Positions 26,301 through 34,602 of a stretch of 64,000 bases of DNA are shown here, piece after piece. Positions within the stretch are counted from its first letter, which is position 1. Each line of letters starts with the position of its first letter. A model generated the notes under the pieces. The model made no database searches. It was not told the DNA's origin and saw only the letters and a list, made by a program, of their open reading frames with translations. The translations under genes and the position numbers were made by a program. This DNA is from Novipirellula artificiosorum (GTDB lineage Bacteria > Planctomycetota > Planctomycetia > Pirellulales > Pirellulaceae), in assembly GCF_007860135.1 (NCBI RefSeq), contig NZ_SJPV01000011.1:229875-293874 (forward strand), read 5' to 3'.

Positions 26301-27257
26301 CGGGTTCAAGTACGCATCGAGCGTCGTTGTTTCCGCCCGTGAAACCAACTTGATCAGCGGCGCCACTTCGCTCGATCGGCTGATCTGATCGAATCCCAAT
26401 TCGCGAGCCAATCGTTCGACCGCTTGTTCATGAACATCCGATACGTGAGCATGCATCAAACAGATAGCCAACGATTCAATACGAGCGGCTCTTAAGCCTT
26501 CTAGGTCGGTTCGTAATTTTTCCAGGTCGAGATCGACAAGGACGTTGCCGTGACCATCCAAGCGCTCGACCACTTCGACGGTTCGTTCCGTTAGCGGTGG
26601 CGGTTTACAGATGGCAAGTTCGAACAGATCGGGACGATCTTGTTCGCCGATTCGCAAAACGTCTGCGAAACCGGCCGTGACCAGTAACGCGGTGTTGGCA
26701 CCACGACGTGTCAGAAGCGCGTTCGTCCCGCGAGTGGTGCCAAGTCGAACGTCCACCGGCGGTAAGGGGGTGGTCAATGCAGTGCCCAACAGCAAACGTG
26801 TTGCCAGCACCGGTGCTTCGATTTGTGGGGCCAATTCGATGACGTCGCCAGCCGCGATGGAAAACTCCCTTGGGCTGAGTCGCAGCGTCGACTCCGCTGC
26901 ATCGAATTGGGTGACGATGCCAAGGAATGTGGTCTGGCCGTCCTTCTCCAATCGGCTCACGCGGCTGGTGTTCCAGAAGTCGTCGGGCAGATTCGGGAAG
27001 GTGGTGTCTGGATGAATCTTGATCGAGCCGTCTCGACTGCGAGCGACGACTGCGAACCGAATGACGCCACTGCTAAGCACCTTTGCGCTGCGTCGTCGCT
27101 GCGCGATGACGACAAAACAATCGGTAAAGGTGCCACCGACATCCGCCCACACTTGGATTCGCGGATCGCAGCTGGAGTCTTGTAGGGAAAGGGGGCCGGT
27201 CTTCACTCCCGAGGCGTCCGACAGACGACTGGGGGAGATGGAATTATTGCGCGACAT
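23307..27257 (-). CDS. fused hydantoinase A/B protein, 5-oxoprolinase-like
   Basis: From the ATG at 27257 the protein has 1316 residues; a start at 27317 is also open. The N-terminal half (~30-710) is HyuA/oxoprolinase-like, with the ATP-binding VWADVGGTFTDCFVV, GTTRGTNALLTRRGAN and AIGLDMGGTSTDVSRF. The C-terminal half (~770-1290) is HyuB-like, with ISVN-like block VSVNVKERRDYSCAVF, GHTVRHVMKRYP and SNDPFSGGSHLPDV. The fusion matches eukaryotic-type 5-oxoprolinase (~1290 residues), which opens 5-oxoproline to glutamate using ATP; many bacteria keep two genes. N-methylhydantoinase or acetone carboxylase-like activity is an alternative. It overlaps the trkA stop by 14 bp and the ykgJ-like start by 17 bp. 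Confidence 0.87.
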   Translation of the reverse strand: MSRNNSISPSRLSDASGVKTGPLSLQDSSCDPRIQVWADVGGTFTDCFVVIAQRRRSAKVLSSGVIRFAVVARSRDGSIKIHPDTTFPNLPDDFWNTSRVSRLEKDGQTTFLGIVTQFDAAESTLRLSPREFSIAAGDVIELAPQIEAPVLATRLLLGTALTTPLPPVDVRLGTTRGTNALLTRRGANTALLVTAGFADVLRIGEQDRPDLFELAICKPPPLTERTVEVVERLDGHGNVLVDLDLEKLRTDLEGLRAARIESLAICLMHAHVSDVHEQAVERLARELGFDQISRSSEVAPLIKLVSRAETTTLDAYLNPILSDYVARVLQQFGGLQTCRLQLMTSAGNLVTAEDFRGRDSILSGPAGGVVALAHVAKAAAVDAAIGLDMGGTSTDVSRFDGRVGRRFESRVAGLRVMTSMMDIQTVAAGGGSICEVLDGRMAVGPDSAGAAPGPACYGRGGPLTVTDINVLLGRLPVDRFPFPLDRDAALRRLEQVAAKLPGIQDLDTLAEGFLQIAITHMAEAVRTVSTAEGNDVRKMSLVGFGGAAAQHLCRIADSLGMTTIIDHPDCSTLSALGMGLADVGRVVTRGIYEPIGHQTRHLLTRISAELRQDALQQLKSEWGNAESACFRYECDIRYVGTESPLAIPMEPSESLVDRFHRMHLKTFGYDRPHRAVELVALRCEATLGSSLNSIVATDAVHESNKLHPTTHHGTIERRDLQAGDQIEAPAMIISNDSTLVVEPNWVGQVLPGGIIRLIHDPADVADVEAVMPHASDDPVLLEVITRRLQGIADAMGEVLRRTSVSVNVKERRDYSCAVFRGDGSLIANAPHVPVHLGAMGHTVRHVMKRYPNMSAGDCYLSNDPFSGGSHLPDVTAVTPVFCDEHVKRGHPDFFVASRAHHAEIGGRTPGSMPPDARSLAEEGVLLRDFAFVRDGTRYENELRKRLQDGPYPSRNVEENLADIAAQQAAGLEGVSGLVEMSRVHSVVEIDRYMQRLLDVAAETAATWIASLPNEPMRFCDELDDGTTIKVCLTRDNQRLTIDFTGTDTVHPFGFNATPSIVNAAVLYVVRSVSGSNLPLCEGVLRDIDLVIPPGLLNPPGDEDPTKCAAVVAGNVETSQRVVDVLLGALHVAAASQGTMNNVLIGDATFGYYETIGGGSGATPFADGVDAVHTHMTNTRITDPEVIEQRLPLRLHRFAIRLGSGGEGRFRGGDGMIREMEFLRPLTLSLITGRRTRDPYGIDGGSSGKRGRNTLVHQGRSIELPWATTIHVEEGDRLILETPGGGGWGSETRRPVPPHENLSIQAPSNQTSNGKER

Positions 27258-28593
27258 TGAACAACGACAAGCAATCTTCGGCGGATGCTTGGTCAACCAA
27301 CGCAACGACGATGTCACCCGGTTTCAATTGGTCATCTGCTCGCGGGACACGTACAAAACCGTCTCGCTGAATCGCGGCGATCAAACAGCGACCCGCCAGC
27401 GGCAATTCCGCTAGCGTTGCGGTGGTCACTCGAGTCCCTTGGACCACTTCCAACTCATACACCGTGATTTCACCGTTGGGCAATCGGCTTTGGCTGATCA
27501 CCGCTCCTTCGTTCAAGAAACCAAGGATTTGTCGGGCCAGCACATCTCGCTCGCTGACGGCAAGGTCAATGCCCAATTTGCCAACCACATTCGCATAATC
27601 AGGTCGCCCGACAACGCACATCACTCGTGACGCCCCAAGTTCGCGTGCCTCCACGCCTGCCATGATGTTGCTTTCGTCGTTCCCGGTGCAGGCGACAAAG
27701 TAGTCGACGGTTCCGGCTCCCTCGTCTTCCAGGATGCTACGGCGGTTCGCGTTGGCGTGAATCACCGTGACCTCCGGTAGGAATTTTGACAACTGTTCAC
27801 AGCGATCCATGTCTTGTTCAAGCATCACGATTCGGTAGTCGTGGGGGCTCAGTGAACCAGCCAGGTGATAGCCGGTCTCGCCTCCGCCAGCGATCATCAC
27901 TCGCTTTTTCGAGGGGCGTTGGTCGCCGGCGCCGAACAGCACTCTCGCCTTACTGACCGCATCGGGTATGCCCACCAAACTGACCCGGTCGCCCGCGTGC
28001 AACTCGTCTTCGCCGCTGGCAATCCACATCCGGCCTTCGCGCGCTAGCGACCCGATGCGAACGCCTCCCGCTAATTTTAAATCACGAAGCCGTTGCCCAG
28101 CCGCGCTCGCTTTCTTGGCAACTTCCATTTCGTAGACTTCAAGTTGACCGCGCGCAAAATGTTCGAGCGGAATCGCATCGGGGTTCCGAATCGCTCGTGT
28201 CAACTCGAATGCAGTCAGTTGTTCCAAGCTAAGGATGCTATCGATATTGAAGTGCTTTTGATAATCGAACGTGCTCAGGTCGCGAAACGCCGGTGCATAG
28301 ACTCGTGCGATGCTGCGGCGTGCTCCGAGTGCCTTGGCCATACTGGCGGCGACGATATTGACTTCGTCATCACCGGTGACGGCGAGACAAATATCGGCAC
28401 CGCACACGTCCGCCTGGAACAGCACGGTGCTCTGGGAACCGCTACCTTCGATGGCACGGACATCCAATTCACTGTTGATTCGCCGGACGTTGTGAGGATC
28501 AATGTCGACCACGGTGACACTGTGCCCGCGACGACAAAGGATGTCGGCGATCCAGCGGCCGACGGTGCCGGCGCCAAGGGTGAGAATGCGCAT
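27244..28593 (-). CDS. trkA: Trk potassium uptake regulator TrkA
   Basis: The product has 449 residues with two RCK units. The first Rossmann fold starts ILTLGAGTVGRWIADILC and the second VMIAGGGETGYHLAGSL. Each is followed by a RCK_C domain (GVRIGSLAREGRMWIASGED and GRCLIAAIQRDGFVRVPRAD). TrkA is a cytoplasmic NAD-binding gate of the TrkH/TrkG potassium channel; no trkH gene is in the window. It follows a 67-residue membrane protein by 9 bp and overlaps the oxoprolinase-like gene downstream. The link with glutamate or oxoproline metabolism may be functional, since potassium glutamate is a major osmolyte, but this is inference. Confidence 0.93.
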   Translation of the reverse strand: MRILTLGAGTVGRWIADILCRRGHSVTVVDIDPHNVRRINSELDVRAIEGSGSQSTVLFQADVCGADICLAVTGDDEVNIVAASMAKALGARRSIARVYAPAFRDLSTFDYQKHFNIDSILSLEQLTAFELTRAIRNPDAIPLEHFARGQLEVYEMEVAKKASAAGQRLRDLKLAGGVRIGSLAREGRMWIASGEDELHAGDRVSLVGIPDAVSKARVLFGAGDQRPSKKRVMIAGGGETGYHLAGSLSPHDYRIVMLEQDMDRCEQLSKFLPEVTVIHANANRRSILEDEGAGTVDYFVACTGNDESNIMAGVEARELGASRVMCVVGRPDYANVVGKLGIDLAVSERDVLARQILGFLNEGAVISQSRLPNGEITVYELEVVQGTRVTTATLAELPLAGRCLIAAIQRDGFVRVPRADDQLKPGDIVVALVDQASAEDCLSLFNVAQ

Positions 28594-28602
28594 CGTTCCT
28601 AC

Positions 28603-28806
28603 CTAGACCATCCAGTTGATTGCGAGCAAAACAAAAAAGATGATCGCCATGAATCCGAAGATCCAACGGGCCGTGCCAATAGCGTGCTGGATAATCAATT
28701 GGTTGTCTTCATGACGCGTGGCACCAAAAACCAGTGAAATGGAAACGACCAGAGGTACGAAGTACAGCAGGTACGAGGGAGAGATGGAAAGTGTTGCAAT
28801 CAGCAT
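28603..28806 (-). CDS. small two-helix membrane protein upstream of trkA
   Basis: The product is 67 residues with two predicted membrane helices, about 8-29 (SPSYLLYFVPLVVSISLVFG) and 47-65 (WIFGFMAIIFFVLLAINWM), joined by a short charged loop containing RHEDNQLI. It ends 9 bp before trkA, which suggests co-transcription. I do not recognise a family. A role with the Trk system is suggested only by position. Confidence 0.65.
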   Translation of the reverse strand: MLIATLSISPSYLLYFVPLVVSISLVFGATRHEDNQLIIQHAIGTARWIFGFMAIIFFVLLAINWMV

Positions 28807-28917
28807 GGCAGTTAGTCAGTGTTGGAGTGCACGCATTCGCGTGCGGTGAGGGTGACGTTCGATCCTTCCGCGAGCCTCGTAGCCGACGGGTCCATCCGCC
28901 GAGGGTCATGTGACGCG

Positions 28918-29508
28918 TTAACTCACACCCGTTTCGTCGTCGACTTTGTCCTCTTTTCGTTTGCCACTGATCGGCACCGCCAAGGGGCCGCCATAGGCGT
29001 CGTAGATCACCAGAATATTCAGAAGACCTGCAATCACCGTGTACCACGTCCCCATTTCATAACCCGCTCCGTGTCGGGCGTACCAGGCGGAAACGTCGTC
29101 GGCTTGGTCTTCAATCACGGGCCGACGAGGTGGAGCCATGAAGCCCCCCCAATAAGGCGAGTAACTCTCGAGCGTCCGGCCGCTGCGTCGGTCGGTTTGC
29201 GAATTCATGAATTTGCCTTGCACGAGTGCCGGCAAGGCTGCCGCGCCGACTCCCGCTTGCAGAACATAATGCCACCGTTTGTCGCCAGGCTGCCAGGACG
29301 CGTAAACGACATGGCCACCCCCAAGGGCAAACCCGAGGATCCAGGTGGAAAAAATGCAAACGAAGAACAGCCCTGCCTTGGTCGTTCGGCCTTGATAATA
29401 GTGCCCCGCTCCGGGGAGCAACCACGCCAAGAATGCGGCCAGGGTGCGATTTCGCAGGTCAACTTCTTTTCCGTCGACCTCGATCACGGTTTCAGCGTCA
29501 GCGGGCAT
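28918..29508 (-). CDS. planctomycete membrane protein, DUF6677/TM2-like
   Basis: The product has 196 residues. Near the N-terminus, RTLAAFLAWLLPGAGHYYQG resembles the TM2-type pattern of a helix ending in a PGxGHFY-like turn. Three to four helices follow, including AGLFFVCIFSTWILGFALGG and WYTVIAGLLNILVIYDAYGG. The tail is charged and probably cytoplasmic. I believe it belongs to a DUF6677-like family described mostly from planctomycetes, but that is from memory. Function is unknown. It is on the same strand as the downstream trkA group, 111 bp away. The gap 29509-29744 shows nothing recognisable. Confidence 0.7.
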   Translation of the reverse strand: MPADAETVIEVDGKEVDLRNRTLAAFLAWLLPGAGHYYQGRTTKAGLFFVCIFSTWILGFALGGGHVVYASWQPGDKRWHYVLQAGVGAAALPALVQGKFMNSQTDRRSGRTLESYSPYWGGFMAPPRRPVIEDQADDVSAWYARHGAGYEMGTWYTVIAGLLNILVIYDAYGGPLAVPISGKRKEDKVDDETGVS

Positions 29509-29744
29509 GGGGTTCTTTTCGGGGCATGGGAGACATTTTGCTGCACGCGGAAGTCGCTTTGACTTCTGCTGTTTTGCCCATTGTGCGGGAAAACAGCCGC
29601 GATGGGTAGATGAATCTAATGACTTGTTCGGAAACTACGACGACATCTTGTGGATCGCGTCCGAAAACTCGTCGTAAGGGGGCTCGCCGCCGAGACCCTT
29701 GCCGAGATTCGTAGCGACTTTGCTTGTTGTTCTTAGGAACTTGT

Positions 29745-30617
29745 TTAATGCGACAGAATTGCCAGCACCACGGCGATCGTCAAGAGCACCGCTCCGGCTG
29801 CCCTTTGCAGCATAATGCGATGGCCGTGCTCCGCTTCGGCGCCACCCCAAATTCGGGCCGCCAACCATGCCAGCCCGACTCCCCAAAGCCCTCGCAGTGC
29901 GTACACCACGTTGACTCGTGCTGCGTCACCAAACACCGAGACGGCCAAGACAATGCAGAGTGCCTGCATCGCCACCAACGTCGTGCCTGGCAACAGCGAT
30001 CGGCGAACCGCCGGATCACGAAATCGGGACCATTGGACCCAAGGGATCATGGCAAGGGACATCACGCCCACGATCCAGTAGACGATGGGAACAAAACGCC
30101 CCGCCCCCCAGGCTGGTGACCATCGTTGGACCAAGCAATCGAAAGTGGCGAATGACATGGCCGCCCCCAGTGCAAAGACCAGGGTAAAGACGATTCGTCG
30201 ACGATGCCCGCGGCTCGTCCATTGAATCAAAACGATCCCAGCGAACGCTAACAAGGCGGCAACCCAGACGGGGGTGGACAATGATTCCTCGGTCGTCAAC
30301 GTCAACAAGAAGGCCACAAAGACGACCTTGACACCAAACACAGGGGTCGCGATCGACACGTCCCCGTGTTCGACCGCCGAGAAGGTGCAGGTCAAACCAA
30401 TCATGTAGATGACGGCGATCAGAAACGGCTGCCAAAGCATCGTCCAGGGTTGGCCGGGCCCACCGAAAAGCCAAAGCAACGAGAAGGCCGCAGACGAAAC
30501 CATGTTGCTGCAGAACAAGATCGTGATGGGGCCGATACGGGCCTCGCTTGCGCGCTTGACAAAAATCAAGCCGCAAACAAACAGCACGCTCGCGGCGAAG
30601 GGAAGCAGTAGGTACAT
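29745..30617 (-). CDS. EamA-like (DMT superfamily) transporter
   Basis: From the ATG at 30617 the product is 290 residues; a start at 30671 is possible but adds a poor hydrophilic leader. There are ten predicted membrane helices in two five-helix halves, for example MYLLLPFAASVLFVCGLIF at the start and AGAVLLTIAVVLAILSH at the end. This is the drug/metabolite transporter layout (TVEHGD-like block SAVEHGDVSIATPVFG). The substrate cannot be told. It is divergent from the tdh-kbl operon, with an inverted-repeat element between the two. Confidence 0.78.
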   Translation of the reverse strand: MYLLLPFAASVLFVCGLIFVKRASEARIGPITILFCSNMVSSAAFSLLWLFGGPGQPWTMLWQPFLIAVIYMIGLTCTFSAVEHGDVSIATPVFGVKVVFVAFLLTLTTEESLSTPVWVAALLAFAGIVLIQWTSRGHRRRIVFTLVFALGAAMSFATFDCLVQRWSPAWGAGRFVPIVYWIVGVMSLAMIPWVQWSRFRDPAVRRSLLPGTTLVAMQALCIVLAVSVFGDAARVNVVYALRGLWGVGLAWLAARIWGGAEAEHGHRIMLQRAAGAVLLTIAVVLAILSH

Positions 30618-30710
30618 CGTCGCGCTAACATACCCTGTTGGGCCCCCTGTCAGGAACCCGGTCCTGGGCAAGCGGAACAGCGATGCCCTACAATGACGGT
30701 TCTTAGCCTA

Positions 30711-30844
30711 AGAACCTATCCGAAAAGGGGTCTGACCCTTTGTCGACCGACGTTTCGATTGCTCAAAACTCGTTGTTTTCCAATGGATTCGCTACCGATA
30801 CGCTCAGACCAAGAGAGGGTCACACCCCTTTTCGGATAGGTTCT
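30711..30844. mobile_element. 134-bp MITE-like element, copy 1
   Basis: Terminal inverted repeats of about 29 bp begin AGAACCTATCCGAAAAGGGG and end with its complement, with one mismatch inside. The central ~75 bp is nearly identical to the copies at 37977-38111 (opposite orientation) and 59906-60041. There is no coding capacity. It sits in the divergent region between the EamA transporter and tdh, and so could affect either promoter. Confidence 0.9.
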
Positions 30845-30869
30845 CAACCCAAAACGGAGTCCCAGTCCC

Positions 30870-31892
30870 ATGAGAGCTCTCGTCAAGCGGCATCGCGACG
30901 TTGGTTTGGTGATGGAAGACGTCCCGATCCCGACGATCGGGATCAACGATGTTTTGATTCGTGTTGATCGAACCGGCATTTGCGGGACGGACGTGCACAT
31001 TTACCAATGGGATGATTGGGCACAGAAAACGATTCCGGTTCCGATGGTGGTCGGCCACGAGTTTGTCGGCGAGATCGTCGAAATCGGATCGAACGTGGTG
31101 GAGTTTAGCGTCGGTGATTTGGTCAGCGGCGAAGGGCACGTTGTGTGTGGGCATTGCCGCAACTGTTTAGCGGGGCGGCGACATCTGTGTGCAAAAACCA
31201 GTGGAGTCGGCGTCAATCGACCGGGGGCCTTTGCGGAATACATTTCGTTGCCGATGACCAATGTTTGGGAACATGATCGTCAGATCGATCGAGACGTCGC
31301 GTCCATTTTCGACCCGCTTGGAAATGCGGTGCACACGGCATTGTCGTTTCCGCTTGTCGGTGAAGATGTGTTGATCACCGGCGCCGGCCCGATCGGATGC
31401 ATGGCGACCGCCGTCGCTCAGTACGCCGGTGCTCGCTACGTTGTGGTGACGGACGTCAATCCGTGGCGATTGAAGCTTGCGGCTAAAATGGGGGCCACTC
31501 GTGTGATCGATGTGCGAACCGAATCGCTTGCCGACGTCATGCAAGAGCTTGGCATGAAGGAAGGATTCGATGTCGGGCTCGAGATGTCGGGCAATCCGAG
31601 CGCGTTTCGATCGATGCTCGAAACGATGTGTCACGGCGGCAAGATTGCGATGCTTGGAATTCCTTCGGTTGAAATGGCCATCGATTGGAATCTTGTCATT
31701 TTCAACATGCTTCACCTGAAAGGAATCTACGGGCGAGAAATGTACGAAACGTGGTACAAAATGACGGTGATGGTCCAAGGAGGACTCGATGTTTCGCCGG
31801 TGATCACGCATCGCTACGACTGCGAAGATTTTCAAAAAGGCTTTGACACGATGCTCTCGGGGCAATCCGGCAAGGTGATTCTCAATTGGTAA
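30870..31892 (+). CDS. tdh: L-threonine 3-dehydrogenase
   Basis: The product has 340 residues, the same length class as E. coli Tdh. Catalytic zinc ligands C38, H63 and E64 and the structural zinc cysteines C93, C96, C99 and C107 are all present. The NAD site GAGPIGCMATAVAQ follows near 170. It oxidises L-threonine to 2-amino-3-ketobutyrate with NAD. kbl, whose product cleaves that unstable intermediate, starts 6 bp after the stop codon, so the pair forms the standard threonine degradation operon. The MITE-like element copy 1 ends 25 bp before the ATG. Confidence 0.97.
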   Translation: MRALVKRHRDVGLVMEDVPIPTIGINDVLIRVDRTGICGTDVHIYQWDDWAQKTIPVPMVVGHEFVGEIVEIGSNVVEFSVGDLVSGEGHVVCGHCRNCLAGRRHLCAKTSGVGVNRPGAFAEYISLPMTNVWEHDRQIDRDVASIFDPLGNAVHTALSFPLVGEDVLITGAGPIGCMATAVAQYAGARYVVVTDVNPWRLKLAAKMGATRVIDVRTESLADVMQELGMKEGFDVGLEMSGNPSAFRSMLETMCHGGKIAMLGIPSVEMAIDWNLVIFNMLHLKGIYGREMYETWYKMTVMVQGGLDVSPVITHRYDCEDFQKGFDTMLSGQSGKVILNW

Positions 31893-31898
31893 TCCGTC

Positions 31899-33089
31899 AT
31901 GACGAGTAACAGACTCACTCAGGTTCTTGGGGACACGATCGATCAAATCCGCGAGGAAGGATTGTACAAGTCCGAACGCGTGATCACGACGGCCCAAGAC
32001 GCTCGTGTGCAAGTCGAGCCGGGGGGCGAGGTCTTGAACCTTTGCGCGAACAATTATTTGGGATTGGCAAACCACCCACGCATTGTCAACGCCGCCCATG
32101 CAGCATTAGATGATTGGGGGTATGGGCTCGCCTCGGTACGTTTTATTTGTGGGACGCAAACGATTCATCATCAACTGGAGCAGCGGATCTCCGAATTTCT
32201 CGGCTCCGAGGCGACGATTTTGTACTCGTCCTGTTTTGACGCCAATGGCGGTCTTTTTGAAACGTTGTTGACCGAAGAAGATGCGATCCTGTCGGACGCC
32301 TTGAATCATGCCTCGATCATTGATGGGGTCCGGTTGTGCAAGGCAAAGCGATTTCGCTATCGCAACAACGACATGGCGGACTTGAAGGCTCAACTCGAAG
32401 CGGCCGCAACGAGTCGAATTCGCTTGATTGCGACCGATGGTGTGTTTTCGATGGATGGTTCGATCGCCAAGTTAGCAGAGATTTGCGAGCTTGCCGATCG
32501 TTATGACGCCTCGGTCATGGTCGATGATTGCCACGCGACAGGGTTCCTCGGAAACAGCGGGCGTGGAACCCATGAGCATTGTGATTGTATCGGCCGAATC
32601 GATATTCTGACCGGAACGTTAGGCAAGGCGCTGGGGGGGGCAAGCGGCGGATACACCAGCGGACGGGCCGAAGTGATCGAATTGCTGCGACAGCGGTCCC
32701 GACCCTACCTGTTTTCCAACTCGATCGCACCGCCGATTGCTGCCGGAGCCATCGAGGCATTGGATTTGCTGAGCGAATCGACAGCGCTTCGCGATCGTTT
32801 GATGGGCAACGCCCGATTTTTCCGCCAAGCGATGACGGAGCATGGGTTTGATTTGCGTCCAGGCGAACATCCGATCATTCCCATCATGCTCGGTGACGCT
32901 CGCGTGGCGGCCGAGATGTCACGTCGGCTGTTGCAGAAAGGGGTCTACGTGGTCGGGTTTTCCTACCCCGTCGTTCCCAAAGGCCAGGCGCGAATCCGCA
33001 CGCAGATGTCGGCCGCCCATGCGCAAGACGATCTTGCGCTGGCCGTTGAGAAGTTCGCGGAAGTCAAATCCGAAATGGGGCTTGCTTAA
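31899..33089 (+). CDS. kbl: glycine C-acetyltransferase (2-amino-3-ketobutyrate CoA ligase)
   Basis: The product has 396 residues and belongs to the alpha-oxoamine synthase group of PLP enzymes. The PLP-binding lysine is K243 in TGTLGKALGGASGG, next to VDDCHATGFLG and DGVFSMDGSIAKL. It converts 2-amino-3-ketobutyrate and CoA to glycine and acetyl-CoA. It lies 6 bp behind tdh. Its TAA stop overlaps the stop of the convergent phosphofructokinase gene by 3 bp. Confidence 0.96.
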   Translation: MTSNRLTQVLGDTIDQIREEGLYKSERVITTAQDARVQVEPGGEVLNLCANNYLGLANHPRIVNAAHAALDDWGYGLASVRFICGTQTIHHQLEQRISEFLGSEATILYSSCFDANGGLFETLLTEEDAILSDALNHASIIDGVRLCKAKRFRYRNNDMADLKAQLEAAATSRIRLIATDGVFSMDGSIAKLAEICELADRYDASVMVDDCHATGFLGNSGRGTHEHCDCIGRIDILTGTLGKALGGASGGYTSGRAEVIELLRQRSRPYLFSNSIAPPIAAGAIEALDLLSESTALRDRLMGNARFFRQAMTEHGFDLRPGEHPIIPIMLGDARVAAEMSRRLLQKGVYVVGFSYPVVPKGQARIRTQMSAAHAQDDLALAVEKFAEVKSEMGLA

Positions 33090-34315
33090 GCGTGCTGCGT
33101 TTCAACCACGGCACCCTTCGGTTGGTTGATCGCGCCAAGCAGTTCGCCGAACCATGCGCAGTCAATATTGAAGGGCTTGCCACCTTTGATTCGCTCAAAC
33201 TCGATGGCTCGGAGTTCGTCGCCGCGATCTTGGTCTTCACCGATCACGCCACCCTCACCTTTGAGTGCACATTCAACCGCCTTGGACGCGCACCTTCCGA
33301 TCAGTTCAATATCTTGATCGTTTGCTCGAGCCGCCCTGCTGTAATAGCCGCTCTTTTGGATCAAGGTCTTTTCTGCGCCGATCATTTTCGCGAATTGCTC
33401 GCCAAACCATTTTCCCGGGTTCACCGCGTCGAGTTTGTAATGCCCAAAGGCATCGCGCGGAACGTCTTCACCCCGCGATTCCATTTCTTGCACGATCGTG
33501 TCGACGCCAGCACCTTCCGAAATGAAGAGGTTGACGCAGTCGATTTCGTCCATGATCGTACGCAGCCGACTGGCTTCCCGCTCCAGATCAAAGTGCATTT
33601 CAGGGACAAAGATGCCGTGCACCTCTTTGCGATCGCGGCTCAATCCCGTCTCGGGAAGAAAATCGAGTGCATTCAAGCGATCGCGGTATTTTTCGGCCGT
33701 TGCAGCGGTCAGCCATCCGCAATTGCGCCCCATCACCTCATGGACAATGAGCATCCTTGGGTTGGCGTTGTGTTCGGCAACGACGTTCTCAAAGAACCGA
33801 GCACCCTGTTCCGCGGCCGTCCATGCTCCCAAGCTTTGGCGGATCGGAATCACGTCGTTGTCGATCGTCTTGGGCAATCCGACGACGGTCAAAGCGTAAT
33901 CGTTCTTTGCAAGAAACGCGGCTAAGTCCGCAGCGGTTGTATTGGTGTCATCACCGCCAATGGTGTGCAACACATCGACACGATCGGTTCGCAATTGCTC
34001 GGCAGCAACCTCCAACGGGTCTTGCCCCTTTTTGACCAAGCCACGCTCGACACAATCGTCAACGTTGGTCAACTTCACGCGGCTGTTGCCGATCGGGCTG
34101 CCACCATGCTGGTGCAACACCTTCGCTTTTTGGCGAACCGCGGGAGTGACCAAAAAGCTATCACCGAGTAGCAGGCCTTTGTAGCCAGAGCGGTAGCAAA
34201 TGATTTCCACTTCGGGCGCCTGTGCGGTGTAGCTTTCGATCAAAGCGCCGATGGCAGAGGAGAGACAGGGGGCTAGCCCGCCGGCGGTGAGGATTCCGAC
34301 TCGTTTAACAGTCAT
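33086..34315 (-). CDS. phosphofructokinase family, diphosphate-dependent type (second copy)
   Basis: From the ATG at 34315 the product is 409 residues; a start at 34390 adds 25 residues that look non-coding. Motifs are GILTAGGLAPCLSSAIGAL at the N-terminus, GGDDT at 120-124, PKTIDND at 148-154 and HEVMGRNCGWLTAATAEKY near 188. The GGDD and PKTIDND residues again mark PPi-dependent PFK. It converges on kbl with overlapping stop codons. The 287-bp region 34316-34602 upstream shows no gene or site I can support. Confidence 0.88.
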   Translation of the reverse strand: MTVKRVGILTAGGLAPCLSSAIGALIESYTAQAPEVEIICYRSGYKGLLLGDSFLVTPAVRQKAKVLHQHGGSPIGNSRVKLTNVDDCVERGLVKKGQDPLEVAAEQLRTDRVDVLHTIGGDDTNTTAADLAAFLAKNDYALTVVGLPKTIDNDVIPIRQSLGAWTAAEQGARFFENVVAEHNANPRMLIVHEVMGRNCGWLTAATAEKYRDRLNALDFLPETGLSRDRKEVHGIFVPEMHFDLEREASRLRTIMDEIDCVNLFISEGAGVDTIVQEMESRGEDVPRDAFGHYKLDAVNPGKWFGEQFAKMIGAEKTLIQKSGYYSRAARANDQDIELIGRCASKAVECALKGEGGVIGEDQDRGDELRAIEFERIKGGKPFNIDCAWFGELLGAINQPKGAVVETQHA

Positions 34316-34602
34316 GATTGGGACTCCAATTGGGGATGTTCGGTGAATTGCCGCAAGTGCGAACGACGAAAACCGCCTCTGCGCTAGCAATCGATAGCCA
34401 AGAAAATAGCGAGTGGATGGAAAACCGTCGCCGGGGGACGACGCGAGCTTGGGCCGGCCGGCAGCAGCAGTGTCGCGTTTTGTTCCGCAAACGGGGGTTA
34501 AGGAAGCGGCCCTGCGCGAAACCGCCGGCCAGGATTAAAAAGTCGCAGCCAAAAAACGCAAGCTGGCAACGATCAATCTGTCGCGACTTCTGTTCTTCGC
34601 AC

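Noticed and set aside
28807..28917. Possible short gene or hairpin between the trkA group and the DUF6677-like gene
   Set aside because: No open frame with a plausible ribosome binding site and only weak complementarity.
33092..33925. 277-residue open frame opposite the second phosphofructokinase
   Set aside because: The opposite strand encodes all PFK motifs, so this is a shadow.
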